Made by a program: the position numbers and the translations under genes
In this document: positions 52,986 through 60,215 of the stretch, piece after piece
How positions within the stretch are numbered: position 1 is the stretch's first letter
Layout of the letters: the number at the start of each line of letters is the position of its first letter
Notes under the pieces: model-generated
Databases searched by the model: none
Told to the model about the DNA's origin: nothing
Seen by the model: the letters and a program-made list of their open reading frames with translations, nothing else
NCBI GenBank assembly: GCA_965219035.1
Contig: CBDCMR010000003.1
Span: forward strand, 310,001-374,000
Length of the DNA: 64,000 nucleotides
Reading direction: 5' to 3'
Origin: CBDCKN01 sp965219035
Lineage (GTDB): Bacteria; Gemmatimonadota; Gemmatimonadetes; Longimicrobiales; Gaopeijiaceae

Positions 52986-54377
52986 GTGACGACCGTGGAT
53001 CTCGAGAAGGCCATGCGCCAGGAGTCCAGGCAACTGGAGCTCCCGCTGGAGGATAGGGGTGAAGCCCCGAAGGTAGAGGGGAGTGGCGAAGCCGGAACGG
53101 TGGCCCATGGAGACGAGCGCTCAGGAAGCGAGCATCTCCTGATGGAGGAGGTGGTCGGGCGTGCCAACCTCGTAGGAGCGTTGAAACGCGTGCGGCAGAA
53201 TAAGGGCAGTCCGGGCATCGACGGGATGAGCGTGGAGGAGCTGCCAGAGTACTTGCGCAGGCACTGGGGGGAGATCCGACAGCGGTTGCTGGCGGGGACC
53301 TACCAACCGAAGCCGGTACGAAGGCAGGAGATACCGAAGAGTGGGGGAGGGGTCCGGGAGTTGGGGATTCCGACCGTGCTGGACCGGTTCATCCAACAAG
53401 CCATCCTGCAGGTGCTGCAACCGAGGTTCGACCCGACGTTCAGTCGGCACAGCCACGGCTTCCGGCCTGGGCGCCGAGCACACGATGCGGTGCGCGAAGC
53501 GCAGCAATACATCCAGGAAGGGAGACGATGGGTGGTGGATGTGGACCTGGAGAAGTTTTTCGACCGGGTGAACCACGACGTGCTAATGGGGCGGCTGGCA
53601 AAGCGGATCGAGGATAAGGCGATGCTGCGGATCCTCCGTCGCTACCTGGAAGCCGGAGTCATGGCGAACGGGGTGGTGATGGAGCGGCACATGGGGACGC
53701 CTCAGGGCGGACCGTTGTCGCCGTTGCTGGCGAACGTGCTCCTGGACGAAGTGGACAAGGAGTTGGAGCTACGCGGACACGCGTTTGTCCGGTACGCCGA
53801 TGACTGCAATGTATACGTGCGGTCGAGGCGGGCAGGACAACGTGTGATGCAGGCGCTGAGGCACTTGTACGGGAAACTTCGGCTTCAGGTCAACGAGGAA
53901 AAGAGCGCGGTGGCGCGAGTGTGGGATCGACAGTTCCTGGGCTACAGCTTCTGGGTAGCGGCAGGGAAGGTCGTGAAGCGCCGGGTCAGCAAGAAGGCCC
54001 TGACGAAGTTCAAGGAGCGAGTCCGGCAGATTACAAGCCGGAGTGGCGGGCGGAGCCTGCAACAGGTGGCGGAAGAGCTACGGCGCTACGTGCTGGGGTG
54101 GAAGGCATACTTCGGCTTAGCGGATACACCGGGGGTTTGCCGAGACCTGGACCAATGGATCCACCGCCGGCTGCGTACGTTGCAATTACGCCAGTGGAAA
54201 CGGGGAAGGACAGCGTACCGGGAGTTGAGGGCTCACGGTGTGAGCGAGAACCTCGCCTGGCGAGCTGCTCGGTTCGCGCGAAGCTGGTGGCACGTGGCCG
54301 CGCACCACGCCCTGCACACGGCCTTGCCAGGGGCGTACTTCGACGAGCTGGGTGTGCCCCGGCTCACGCCGTACTGA
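52986..54377 (+). CDS. ltrA: Group II intron reverse transcriptase/maturase
   Basis: GTG 52986 has GGAGAGGAG upstream, giving 463 residues starting TTVDLEKAMRQESRQLELPL. RT motifs in order are GIPTVLDRFIQQAILQVL, SHGFRPGRRAHDAVREA, VVDVDLEKFFDRVNHDVLM, GTPQGGPLSPLLANVLLDEV, the catalytic FVRYADDCNVYV and LGYSFW. A maturase (X) domain then ends the protein (WIHRRLRTLQLRQWKRG). No DNA-binding or HNH endonuclease domain follows, as in class C. Earlier in-frame starts (52932 ATG, 52875 TTG) are possible. The gene appears intact, so the intron may be active. Confidence 0.93.
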   Translation: MTTVDLEKAMRQESRQLELPLEDRGEAPKVEGSGEAGTVAHGDERSGSEHLLMEEVVGRANLVGALKRVRQNKGSPGIDGMSVEELPEYLRRHWGEIRQRLLAGTYQPKPVRRQEIPKSGGGVRELGIPTVLDRFIQQAILQVLQPRFDPTFSRHSHGFRPGRRAHDAVREAQQYIQEGRRWVVDVDLEKFFDRVNHDVLMGRLAKRIEDKAMLRILRRYLEAGVMANGVVMERHMGTPQGGPLSPLLANVLLDEVDKELELRGHAFVRYADDCNVYVRSRRAGQRVMQALRHLYGKLRLQVNEEKSAVARVWDRQFLGYSFWVAAGKVVKRRVSKKALTKFKERVRQITSRSGGRSLQQVAEELRRYVLGWKAYFGLADTPGVCRDLDQWIHRRLRTLQLRQWKRGRTAYRELRAHGVSENLAWRAARFARSWWHVAAHHALHTALPGAYFDELGVPRLTPY

Positions 54378-54391
54378 CCTCAACTCACCGA

Positions 54392-54423
54392 ACCGCCAGG
54401 TGCGGACCCGCATGCCTGGTGGT
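54392..54423 (+). ncRNA. Group II intron domain V
   Basis: Outer stem ACCGCCAGG / CCTGGTGGT (one G-U pair) and inner stem TGCG / CGCA around GACC form the 32-nt catalytic hairpin, 15 bases after the maturase stop. Confidence 0.8.
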
Positions 54424-54614
54424 GTGGGAGGGGAAGGACCGGGATCGCCGGTCCTCCCCTATCCCGATAGGCGTTCTTCTTCGATCCGGGCTGGCACGCT
54501 CCTCTGACTCCATGTGGAAGCGCCTTTCAAAAGTAGGAGACGCTCTGTAGCATCCAACATGGGCCTCCGCGTCACGACCACTCTCCTGATCGTCCTCCTG
54601 GACCCTGACGAGTC

Positions 54615-55784
54615 GTGCTCAATCGGCTTCTGAAGATCACCCTTGTGACAGGGTTGCTGGCGTTCATCGCGATTGTTGTGGTGTCCGTGACGACCCGTCT
54701 CCCCTTGGAAGCGCCGTCGGCACGAGGGGCTCGGGAGTGGGTGGGTGCCATCCACGTACACACGGTGGCGTCGGACGGTGGTGGCACCTTGGCCGAGGTC
54801 GCTGCCGCCGCCCGGGTGACCGGACTCGACTTTCTCACCATCACGGACCACAACGTCTGGGCCATGCCGGCACCCGCGTACATGGACGGGCGACTCATGG
54901 TGCTCGGGGAGGAGGCGAGAGTGCCCTCTGGGCACATCCTCGTAATCGGCGGTGACGACCCCGAGGCGAGGAGGGCCCACCGCGCCGAGGCGGAGGAGCG
55001 GGGCTCGCCGCTGGGATCTTCGGTCCCGGCGGGTGCAGGCCTCCGTATCGTGGCCCACCCCGAGGGACCGGGCGAGCCTTGGCGGGATTGGGACCCCGCC
55101 GGCTTCGACGCCCTCGAGATCTGGAACTGGGATACGGAGCTCCGTGACGACGGCCTGGACGATTGGCCCAGGGCCCTCCTGCTTTTGCCGGCAGAGCCGG
55201 TCTCCGCCATGCTCGAGCTCGTGGACCGGCCGACGGCCACCCTCGAGCGCTGGGACCGCCTGCTGTCGGAGGGACGCCGGGTGCCGGGTGTCTGCTCGGT
55301 GGATGCCCATTCCAACGTTCCCATGACCGAGGAGCTGGCCCTGCCGTTTCCCGCCTACCGGGACCTCTTCAGCCTTGCTCGCCAACATGTGCTTCTAGGG
55401 GCCGAGCCCACGGGGGATGCGGTCCACGATGCGGCACTCGTGACGGAGGCGCTGCGCTTCGGTCGCGGCTTCTGTGCCCTGGACGGCATTGCCGACGCTT
55501 CGGGCTTCTCGGCCGAAGCCGTGAGCCTGGATAAGTCGGTAACGTTCGGCGGCGAGCTCCCCTGGGAGGCCGGGGCCGTCCGGATCACCGCCTCGCTTCC
55601 CGACATCTCCGTACCCACCATCGTGAGGCTCTATCGGGATGGATCGTTGGTGTCGGAGGGGCGGGGTCCCTCCTACGACTCCGAGGCCTTGGCCGCGCCC
55701 GGGGTGTACCGCCTAGAGATCTACGTCGAGCTGAGACGGGGGCAGGTTCCCTGGATCTTCACGAACCCGATCTGGGTGCTTTGA
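54615..55784 (+). CDS. Membrane-anchored PHP-domain phosphoesterase-like protein
   Basis: GTG 54615 gives 389 residues with an N-terminal anchor (ITLVTGLLAFIAIVVVSVTT). The PHP domain has the first metal motif HVHTVASDGGGTLAEV (His47, His49), LTITDHNVW (Asp78, His79), IVAHPEGPG and VCSVDAHSNVP. PHP proteins hydrolyse phosphate esters with a trinuclear metal site; here the domain would face the periplasm. The C-terminal about 70 residues form a beta-sandwich-like tail (RITASLPDISVPTIVRLYRD). The gene begins about 150 bases after the intron. Confidence 0.8.
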   Translation: MLNRLLKITLVTGLLAFIAIVVVSVTTRLPLEAPSARGAREWVGAIHVHTVASDGGGTLAEVAAAARVTGLDFLTITDHNVWAMPAPAYMDGRLMVLGEEARVPSGHILVIGGDDPEARRAHRAEAEERGSPLGSSVPAGAGLRIVAHPEGPGEPWRDWDPAGFDALEIWNWDTELRDDGLDDWPRALLLLPAEPVSAMLELVDRPTATLERWDRLLSEGRRVPGVCSVDAHSNVPMTEELALPFPAYRDLFSLARQHVLLGAEPTGDAVHDAALVTEALRFGRGFCALDGIADASGFSAEAVSLDKSVTFGGELPWEAGAVRITASLPDISVPTIVRLYRDGSLVSEGRGPSYDSEALAAPGVYRLEIYVELRRGQVPWIFTNPIWVL

Positions 55785-55943
55785 CGACCACGGCAGAGCT
55801 CGTCCGCCATGGCGTTGATCTCGTCGAGGAGTACGATGAACCCTGCCGTGACGGGATCGTCCCGATCACCGACCATCCGGGCGACGTTCGCCTGGGTGAG
55901 ATGAGAGGACATCAGGGACCCGCCGCGGGCGCGGATGCGCGGC

Positions 55944-56156
55944 TCATGGCTCAATGCCTATCCCAGGGTCGTTCCCCTCGAACCTCAACGTCCCCGGGGC
56001 CGGCGAACGCTCCGGATTCCAGAAATCCTCGGGCAGCTCCCTGATCGGGGCGTCGCCTAGGGCGCTCTCGTTGTAGAGCCGAATGGCCTGCACGAGCGTA
56101 CGGAGGGATTGGTGATTATCCCCTTGACGCACGACATATAGCATCTTAGCTTTCAT
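55944..56156 (-). CDS. Small hypothetical protein next to IS1595 transposase
   Basis: The 70-residue product (MKAKMLYVVRQGDNHQSLRT, LVQAIRLYNESALGDAPIRE, LPEDFWNP) has a basic helix-rich start and an acidic end. Its ATG overlaps the end of the 56-codon ORF upstream. No family is recognised. It could be a passenger gene of the IS1595 element or a resident gene cut by it. The stretch 55785-55943 between it and the PHP gene shows no gene I can support. Confidence 0.35.
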   Translation of the reverse strand: MKAKMLYVVRQGDNHQSLRTLVQAIRLYNESALGDAPIRELPEDFWNPERSPAPGTLRFEGNDPGIGIEP

Positions 56157-56316
56157 GTATGGACGGGATAACGTGTTTCACGGCTTGCGCTTCGGCTTCT
56201 GCGGCGCGTGTGATGCGCTTGCCGAATACCGCCTCCATGATCTCCCGGTCGGTCTTAGTGGAGATAGAGGCGGGAACCGTCCGTTTCCGCTTCTTGTTCT
56301 TGGGAGCTTGAGACAT
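56146..56316 (-). CDS. Small basic hypothetical protein divergent from IS1595 transposase
   Basis: The 56-residue product begins MSQAPKNKKRKRTVPASIST and continues KTDREIMEAVFGKRITRAAE. Its ATG (56316) and the transposase ATG (56315) overlap on opposite strands, so both would have to be transcribed from within each other's coding start. It overlaps the next small ORF by 11 bases. Basic N-terminus, no known family. Confidence 0.35.
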   Translation of the reverse strand: MSQAPKNKKRKRTVPASISTKTDREIMEAVFGKRITRAAEAEAQAVKHVIPSIHES

Positions 56317-57205
56317 GGGAAAGATCAGCCTGTTGACGTTGATGGATAAGTACAACGACGATGCCAAGTGCCGAGACACGCTCGAAGCGATCCGCTGGCC
56401 GGAAGGCGTTGCCTGCCTCCGCTGCGGAGACATGGACGTGGGCGAAGTCGAGAGTCGCAACCAGTATTGCTGCCGTTCATGCGACTATCGCTTCAGCGTG
56501 ACGGCGGGAACGATCATGCACGATTCCCACCTGCCGCTCCGCACATGGTTTCTCGCCATCTTCCTGATGTGCGAGAGTAAGAAGGGCATGAGCGCCCGCC
56601 AGGTGTGGCGCACCCTCGGTCTTGGCTCCTACAAGACTGCGTGGTATCTCTGCCACCGCATCCGCGAGGCGATGGGCAACGACCCGCTCTCCGGCCCCAC
56701 CTTGGTCGGCGTCGTCGAAGTGGACGAAACGATGGTCGGCGGCAAGCGGAGGGGCGAGGACTGGCGCGCCAACAAGCACTGGGTCGCTGGTGCCATTGAG
56801 CGCGGGGGTCAGGTCCGCATCGAACGCATCCCCGACGTGAAGCGTAAGACCCTGCACGGCTTCATCCGGCGCACCGTCAAAGACGAGGCGGAGGCTATCT
56901 ACACCGACGACCTCAAGAGCTACATCGGAATCGGCGACGAAGACACGCGCCATGAGACCGTCAATCACTCCCAAGAGGAATGGGTGATCGGCGACGTCCA
57001 CACCAACAGCATCGAGGGCGTCTGGAGCCTGTTCAAGCGCTCCATCGTCGGCGCGTTCCACAAGATGAGCGTCAAGCACATGGACCGCTATCTGGAAGAA
57101 CTCGAGTGGCGGTTCAACAACCGCGACAACCCATACATCTTCCGCGACGCGCTGGCCCGCATCATGCACACGGACCCGCTGGAGTACCGGAAGCTGATCG
57201 CCTAG
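56315..57205 (+). CDS. IS1595-family transposase
   Basis: The 296-residue transposase has an N-terminal zinc ribbon (CLRCGD, CCRSCDYRFS) and a DDE-type catalytic core: first Asp in VVEVDETMVGGKRRG, second in AIYTDDLKSY, then HTNSIEGVWSLFKRSIVGAFHKM, the N(E)G-W-K segment characteristic of the IS1595 group (DDNK). It appears full length and intact. Terminal repeats were not resolved. A 17-18-bp inverted repeat lies 37 bases downstream (57243-57368) and could include the right end. Confidence 0.9.
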   Translation: MGKISLLTLMDKYNDDAKCRDTLEAIRWPEGVACLRCGDMDVGEVESRNQYCCRSCDYRFSVTAGTIMHDSHLPLRTWFLAIFLMCESKKGMSARQVWRTLGLGSYKTAWYLCHRIREAMGNDPLSGPTLVGVVEVDETMVGGKRRGEDWRANKHWVAGAIERGGQVRIERIPDVKRKTLHGFIRRTVKDEAEAIYTDDLKSYIGIGDEDTRHETVNHSQEEWVIGDVHTNSIEGVWSLFKRSIVGAFHKMSVKHMDRYLEELEWRFNNRDNPYIFRDALARIMHTDPLEYRKLIA

Positions 57206-57242
57206 TTGCGAAGCGCACGTCCATGCTATACCCTTCGCGCAC

Positions 57243-57368
57243 GGCACAATGCGCAGATAACCGAGTCGGGTTACCTGCCGAATACAACAGCTGGGCGAAG
57301 GGCTGGGGTTAGCTACCCCGCCTCCGGTGAATAGGTAGGACCTCTCCGCGTATCTGCGTGATTGTGCC
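57243..57368. repeat. 126-bp inverted-repeat region downstream of the IS1595 transposase
   Basis: GGCACAATGCGCAGATA (57243-57259) is matched in reverse at 57351-57368 (revcomp GGCACAATCACGCAGATA) with a one-base bulge. The 91-base loop contains an inner hairpin GGGGT-TAGCT-ACCCC. There is no target duplication at the flanks. It could be a MITE, the IS right end or a structured RNA. Confidence 0.6.
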
Positions 57369-57409
57369 AATGGCCCGGCACCTTTACGCATCCCCAAGGA
57401 GGTCCCCTC

Positions 57410-57805
57410 ATGTTCCGTACCGCCCTCGCCGTGCTCATCTTGCTCGCCATCGGATGCGAGGGGCCCGCAGGACCAACCGGACCACAAGGGTCGCAGGGAA
57501 GGGAGGGGCCTCAGGGTCCTGCTGGGCCTCAAGGTCCGCCAGGGGCGCTCATCTACACCATCTCGGGAACGATTGACTCGAACGGGATCGGAGGCGGCAC
57601 CTTGCCGGAGGTCAAAGAGTACCCGCCGATAGTCTCGTGCTATATATCCAGTGATGGTCAGTTCTGGCTCTTGGTCGACCAGACCGCATCCTCCGACTGG
57701 AACGCGGTAGGATGCACCATCCAGAAGCACCCGAATGGCAGGTACACGGTCCAGATCTATAATGCGCCGCCCGGCTGGTACTTCTACATCGTCATGGCCC
57801 AATAG
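57410..57805 (+). CDS. Collagen-like lipoprotein
   Basis: ATG 57410 has AAGGAGG 7 bases upstream. The 131-residue precursor has a lipobox-like signal (FRTALAVLILLAIGC, Cys16). About nine Gly-X-Y triplets follow directly (GPAGPTGPQGSQGREGPQGP, AGPQGPPGA), capable of collagen-like trimerisation. The globular rest (ALIYTISGTIDSNGIGG, YTVQIYNAPPGWYFYIVM) is beta-rich. Likely a surface-attached trimer; role unknown. It sits between the inverted-repeat region and a convergent membrane protein gene. Confidence 0.72.
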   Translation: MFRTALAVLILLAIGCEGPAGPTGPQGSQGREGPQGPAGPQGPPGALIYTISGTIDSNGIGGGTLPEVKEYPPIVSCYISSDGQFWLLVDQTASSDWNAVGCTIQKHPNGRYTVQIYNAPPGWYFYIVMAQ

Positions 57806-57818
57806 CCTGGTTCTCACG

Positions 57819-58202
57819 TCACTGTGACCCATTAGGATCCGACATCCGGCGCATCATATCACTCAGACGCGCCTCATCTTCCTGCCTCATCTCCTCGTGC
57901 CTACGCTCGGCATCGTCCATAGACAAGCGGAGATGTCTATGGGCCCTGCGTATCTCATAGACTCCGATCCAATTGTGTAGTATGCGCTTCCACGGGACCC
58001 ATGGTACAACAGCGGCGACGAGGCTGACGGCAGAGAGTGACATTGCTACCTGCCAGGACATGACGGCCCGCATATCCTCAATCCATCCCCACCATGCCGC
58101 GAAGTCGTCTATCATGCCTGGAAACCCAATGACGAAAAGGACCGTCCACACGAGCACACAGATAGAACTGTAGCCAGATTTGATCTTATCGCCGATCGCC
58201 AT
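57819..58202 (-). CDS. Two-span membrane protein with charged C-terminal helix
   Basis: The 127-residue protein has spans ICVLVWTVLFVIGFPGMIDD and MSWQVAMSLSAVSLVAAVVP. A cytoplasmic helix follows with Arg/Glu/His (YEIRRAHRHLRLSMDDAERR, EEMRQEDEARLSDMMRRMSD). No family is recognised. It is monocistronic, with AT-richer flanks than its neighbours, which hints that it came with the mobile region 55.9-58.2 kb. Confidence 0.5.
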   Translation of the reverse strand: MAIGDKIKSGYSSICVLVWTVLFVIGFPGMIDDFAAWWGWIEDMRAVMSWQVAMSLSAVSLVAAVVPWVPWKRILHNWIGVYEIRRAHRHLRLSMDDAERRHEEMRQEDEARLSDMMRRMSDPNGSQ

Positions 58203-58247
58203 CCCCCCACCCTAACCACGAATCCACCGTGCGTCAAGGGGATCATA

Positions 58248-58904
58248 TTAGAGGGATTTGCCTCGCACGGCGGACGTGCGTGAGATGGAATAGTCCTCGG
58301 CCTCGATCTCGTCCGGGAAGAGGTCCCGGCCGACTCTGAGCTGCTCGCCCAGCGTCTCGACGTAGGAGAGGAAGGGATCGTCCCGGATCTCGTCTAGGAC
58401 CTCGATGAAGTGGGCGTTCAGGTGGACGCCGTAGAGATCCAGGATCCCGCTGATCTGGTCCCTGGAGCGGGCGATGACGCGGGCGGCCGACTCGGCCCAG
58501 GTCTCGTCGCTCCAGGCGTAGCGCACGTGGGTGAGATCACAGTGGTCGATGCCGGCCGACCACTCCGACGAGAACAGCTCCTCGTAGGTGTGCGGGGGGT
58601 GGCTTGGGAGCCGCTCGAGGCACCCGCGGACGATCTCGGTCCAGAGGTCCGACAGATCACGTAGCGGGTCCTCGGCCCTCCGCACCCCTCCTCGTGACGC
58701 TCGGGCGCGCTCCTCCAAGGGGCACGGCACCCGCTCGTCAGGCATAATCACCTGAACCCTTGCGGGCCGGCTGCCCTCGTCCCCCGCCTCCCCTGCGAGA
58801 CCTGTGTCCGTGACCGGCACGGCACCGCTGCCTACCCCTCCAACAGCACAGGCGGGAAGGAGGAGGAGGTACGCTCCCGCCAGGGAGCACAGAAGCATCG
58901 ACAC
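58248..58904 (-). CDS. Hypothetical lipoprotein
   Basis: The 218-residue precursor has a lipobox (LLLPACAVGG, Cys about 19). After a low-complexity linker comes a helical domain with a Cys pair (RGCLERLPSHPPHTYEELFS, GIDHCDLTHVRYAWSDETWA, LDLYGVHLNAHFIEVLDEIR). No family is recognised. A mini-MITE lies just upstream of the start (58909-58945). Confidence 0.55.
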   Translation of the reverse strand: MSMLLCSLAGAYLLLLPACAVGGVGSGAVPVTDTGLAGEAGDEGSRPARVQVIMPDERVPCPLEERARASRGGVRRAEDPLRDLSDLWTEIVRGCLERLPSHPPHTYEELFSSEWSAGIDHCDLTHVRYAWSDETWAESAARVIARSRDQISGILDLYGVHLNAHFIEVLDEIRDDPFLSYVETLGEQLRVGRDLFPDEIEAEDYSISRTSAVRGKSL

Positions 58905-58908
58905 GCCG

Positions 58909-58945
58909 CTAGTGTCCCGTTACCAAAGTGTCTCGGCCACATTAG
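58909..58945. mobile_element. MITE-like element, 37-bp derivative
   Basis: Begins CTAGTGTCCCGTTACCAAAG and ends CGGCCACATTAG. The right tip (reverse CTAATGTG) is a variant of the CTAGTGT end. It supplies the TAA stop (58942-58944) of the minus-strand gene next to it. Confidence 0.65.
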
Positions 58946-59289
58946 TTCTTCGCGAGGACCGCCACCACGTAGCGGACGTTGTTATTCCATATCAGGCCGG
59001 AGACGTGGCCGGCCGACTCGAACTCCACGAGTCCTTGGGCATCCACGCGCATGCGATCGGCCTTGAATCGCCGGACCTCACCGTCATGGGTCTTCACCTC
59101 GAACTCGGTTTCGGCCCGGACCAGGTCCTGGACCATGTAGAGCAGCTGGTATCCGTTGAAGACGGCCACGGTCTGGCCGTTCGACTCGAGGGTCACCATC
59201 CCGTTCGTGTGTTTGGACACCCGCTCGGCCCGAACCTCGAACGGCGCGTCCTCACCCTGAACCCGGATGAGGTAGGTGTGGAGCCCCAT
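58942..59289 (-). CDS. Small protein with internal duplication, unknown function
   Basis: The 115-residue soluble beta-rich protein is built from two similar halves: FEVRAERVSKHTNGMVTLES and FEVKTHDGEVRRFKADRMRV, the second continuing GLVEFESAGHVSGLIWNN. This suggests an ancient duplication and a small barrel-like fold. Its stop codon lies inside a mini-MITE. It follows a GNAT remnant in the same direction, whose end may have contributed its upstream region. No family is recognised. Confidence 0.55.
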   Translation of the reverse strand: MGLHTYLIRVQGEDAPFEVRAERVSKHTNGMVTLESNGQTVAVFNGYQLLYMVQDLVRAETEFEVKTHDGEVRRFKADRMRVDAQGLVEFESAGHVSGLIWNNNVRYVVAVLAKN

Positions 59290-59299
59290 GTCCGAGATC

Positions 59300-59428
59300 T
59301 GGGCGTGGACGAACGGGCAGGGGATCCTCGAAGCGCTCTCGCGTAGCTCCCGGTGGGTCGTTGGCCAGCATCTCCACGATATGGGGCAGGTCTGCGGCTG
59401 TGGCCTGTCGGAACGTCAGCGCGCTCAC
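59300..59428 (-). pseudogene. N-terminal fragment of a GNAT acetyltransferase
   Basis: From GTG 59428 the frame reads SALTFRQATAADLPHIVEML and ANDPPGATRERFEDPLP, a typical GNAT start. The family sequence then disappears at about 59310 and the frame runs into the next gene. The acetyl-CoA-binding motif is absent, so no activity is expected. Confidence 0.65.
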
Positions 59429-59461
59429 CCCAGGGCGGTGCTCCCGCCGCGGCGCACCTGC

Positions 59462-59614
59462 TCACTGAGCTCCTCTACGTACGCGATCAAGCAGCAGGAA
59501 CTCAGTGTTGCCGCGGAGGACTGCCGTGATCGCGGATCCGAAGAGGTAGGCCCCGATGAAGATCCCTGGGACCAGGATGGGCGTGGGGGCGCGCCGAGTA
59601 GTGTCGGAGCACAT
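59462..59614 (-). CDS. Putative 50-residue single-span membrane protein
   Basis: ATG 59614 to TGA 59462 gives MCSDTTRRAPTPILVPGIFI, then GAYLFGSAITAVLRGNTEFL and a basic end DRVRRGAQ. One membrane span is clear. It is too short for most gene callers. No family or ribosome site supports it strongly; it is kept because the composition is protein-like and the surrounding 300 bases have no other coding signal. Confidence 0.3.
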   Translation of the reverse strand: MCSDTTRRAPTPILVPGIFIGAYLFGSAITAVLRGNTEFLLLDRVRRGAQ

Positions 59615-59642
59615 GGGCGAGTCGTGTTGAGCGGCCAGAAAG

Positions 59643-59675
59643 CAGGGGCCGCCCCATGAATCGGAGCGGCCCCTG
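59643..59675 (-). terminator. Intrinsic terminator of cold-shock gene 1
   Basis: Perfect 10-bp inverted repeat CAGGGGCCGC / GCGGCCCCTG with a 13-base loop, about 20 bases past the csp stop. CTTTCTGG follows in the minus direction. Confidence 0.75.
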
Positions 59676-59696
59676 AAGCCGAAAGCTCAGATACGG

Positions 59697-59909
59697 CTAG
59701 GTGACTCGTACGACATTCTCAGCGGCTGGTCCCTTCTGCCCCTCAACGACCTCGAATTCGACGATGTCGCCCTCGTTGAGGGTTTTGAAGCCCTCGGCCT
59801 GAATGGCGGAATGGTGGACAAAGCAGTCATTGCTGTTGTCCTCGGGCGTGATAAACCCGAAGCCCTTCTGATCGTTGAACCACTTCACTGTCCCTCTGGT
59901 ACGCATCAT
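59697..59909 (-). CDS. Cold-shock protein (CspA family), copy 1
   Basis: The 70-residue OB-fold protein has RNP1 KGFGFITPED and RNP2 CFVHHSAI motifs, start MMRTRGTVKWFNDQ and end EGQKGPAAENVVRVT. It binds single-stranded RNA/DNA and acts as an RNA chaperone. AAAGGAG lies before the tandem ATGs. It shares a hairpin-bearing 5' leader with the second csp gene at 63581, and has its own terminator. Confidence 0.95.
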   Translation of the reverse strand: MMRTRGTVKWFNDQKGFGFITPEDNSNDCFVHHSAIQAEGFKTLNEGDIVEFEVVEGQKGPAAENVVRVT

Positions 59910-59930
59910 CCTGCTCCTTTGGTGGTCACT

Positions 59931-59978
59931 GTCGGAGTCCGGATGAACCGCACCTTCCGACTACATGACTCGCGCGGC
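59931..59978 (-). promoter_or_regulatory. Conserved 5' leader hairpin of csp copy 1
   Basis: The leader contains GTCGGAAGGTGCGG and, after the loop, CCGGACTCCGAC (31-nt hairpin, 59931-59961: 6-bp outer stem, 3-bp inner CGG/CCG). It is followed upstream by a GAGTCA tract also present in copy 2. It ends about 21 bases before the ATG. Likely a post-transcriptional cold-responsive element. Confidence 0.6.
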
Positions 59979-60152
59979 AACTCCCCCACGCTGGGCCGTG
60001 ACGGATAACGACACGGAGAAAGTCCTCAACGGTCGGTCGAGGGTGATCGAACGGTGTGTGCCTCCGTGCCCCCGGTCAAGGCTTTTATGCGGAACCCCCC
60101 CACCGCCTCTCGCCCCTTCGAGCGGTGCCCTTATGCAAATGGAAGAATAAAT

Positions 60153-60169
60153 TTTATTTGACAAATAAA
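60153..60169. promoter_or_regulatory. Palindromic operator upstream of the ArsR-type gene
   Basis: TTTATTT GAC AAATAAA: a perfect 7-bp inverted repeat 47 bases before the regulator's ATG, AT-rich in GC-rich DNA. A probable autoregulatory site. Confidence 0.6.
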
Positions 60170-60215
60170 TTCGACGCCGTAATCTCGGTTTGTCTCCACC
60201 TCCAGGAGCGACGAC

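Larger units (their letters stand above)
52569..54468 (+). mobile_element. Group II intron, bacterial class C-like, about 1.9 kb
   Basis: The 5' end is set at GTGGGCCCGGCATGGG (52569), and the 3' end near CTATCCCGAT (54468). In between are a structured about 400-nt 5' ribozyme part, a reverse transcriptase/maturase gene (52986-54377), a domain V hairpin at 54392-54423 and a domain VI stem (AGGACCGG / CCGGTCCT, 54435-54455). No endonuclease domain is encoded. Insertion directly after an intrinsic terminator is the hallmark of class C introns. The boundaries are by motif and could shift by a few bases. Confidence 0.85.

Noticed and set aside
55721..55954. 77-codon minus-strand ORF overlapping the end of the PHP gene
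   Set aside because: It overlaps the PHP coding end, has no ribosome site or family resemblance, and its composition is not distinct from chance.
57243..57368. Integron attC site
   Set aside because: The GTTRRRY/RYYYAAC core pair is not present and no integrase gene is seen.
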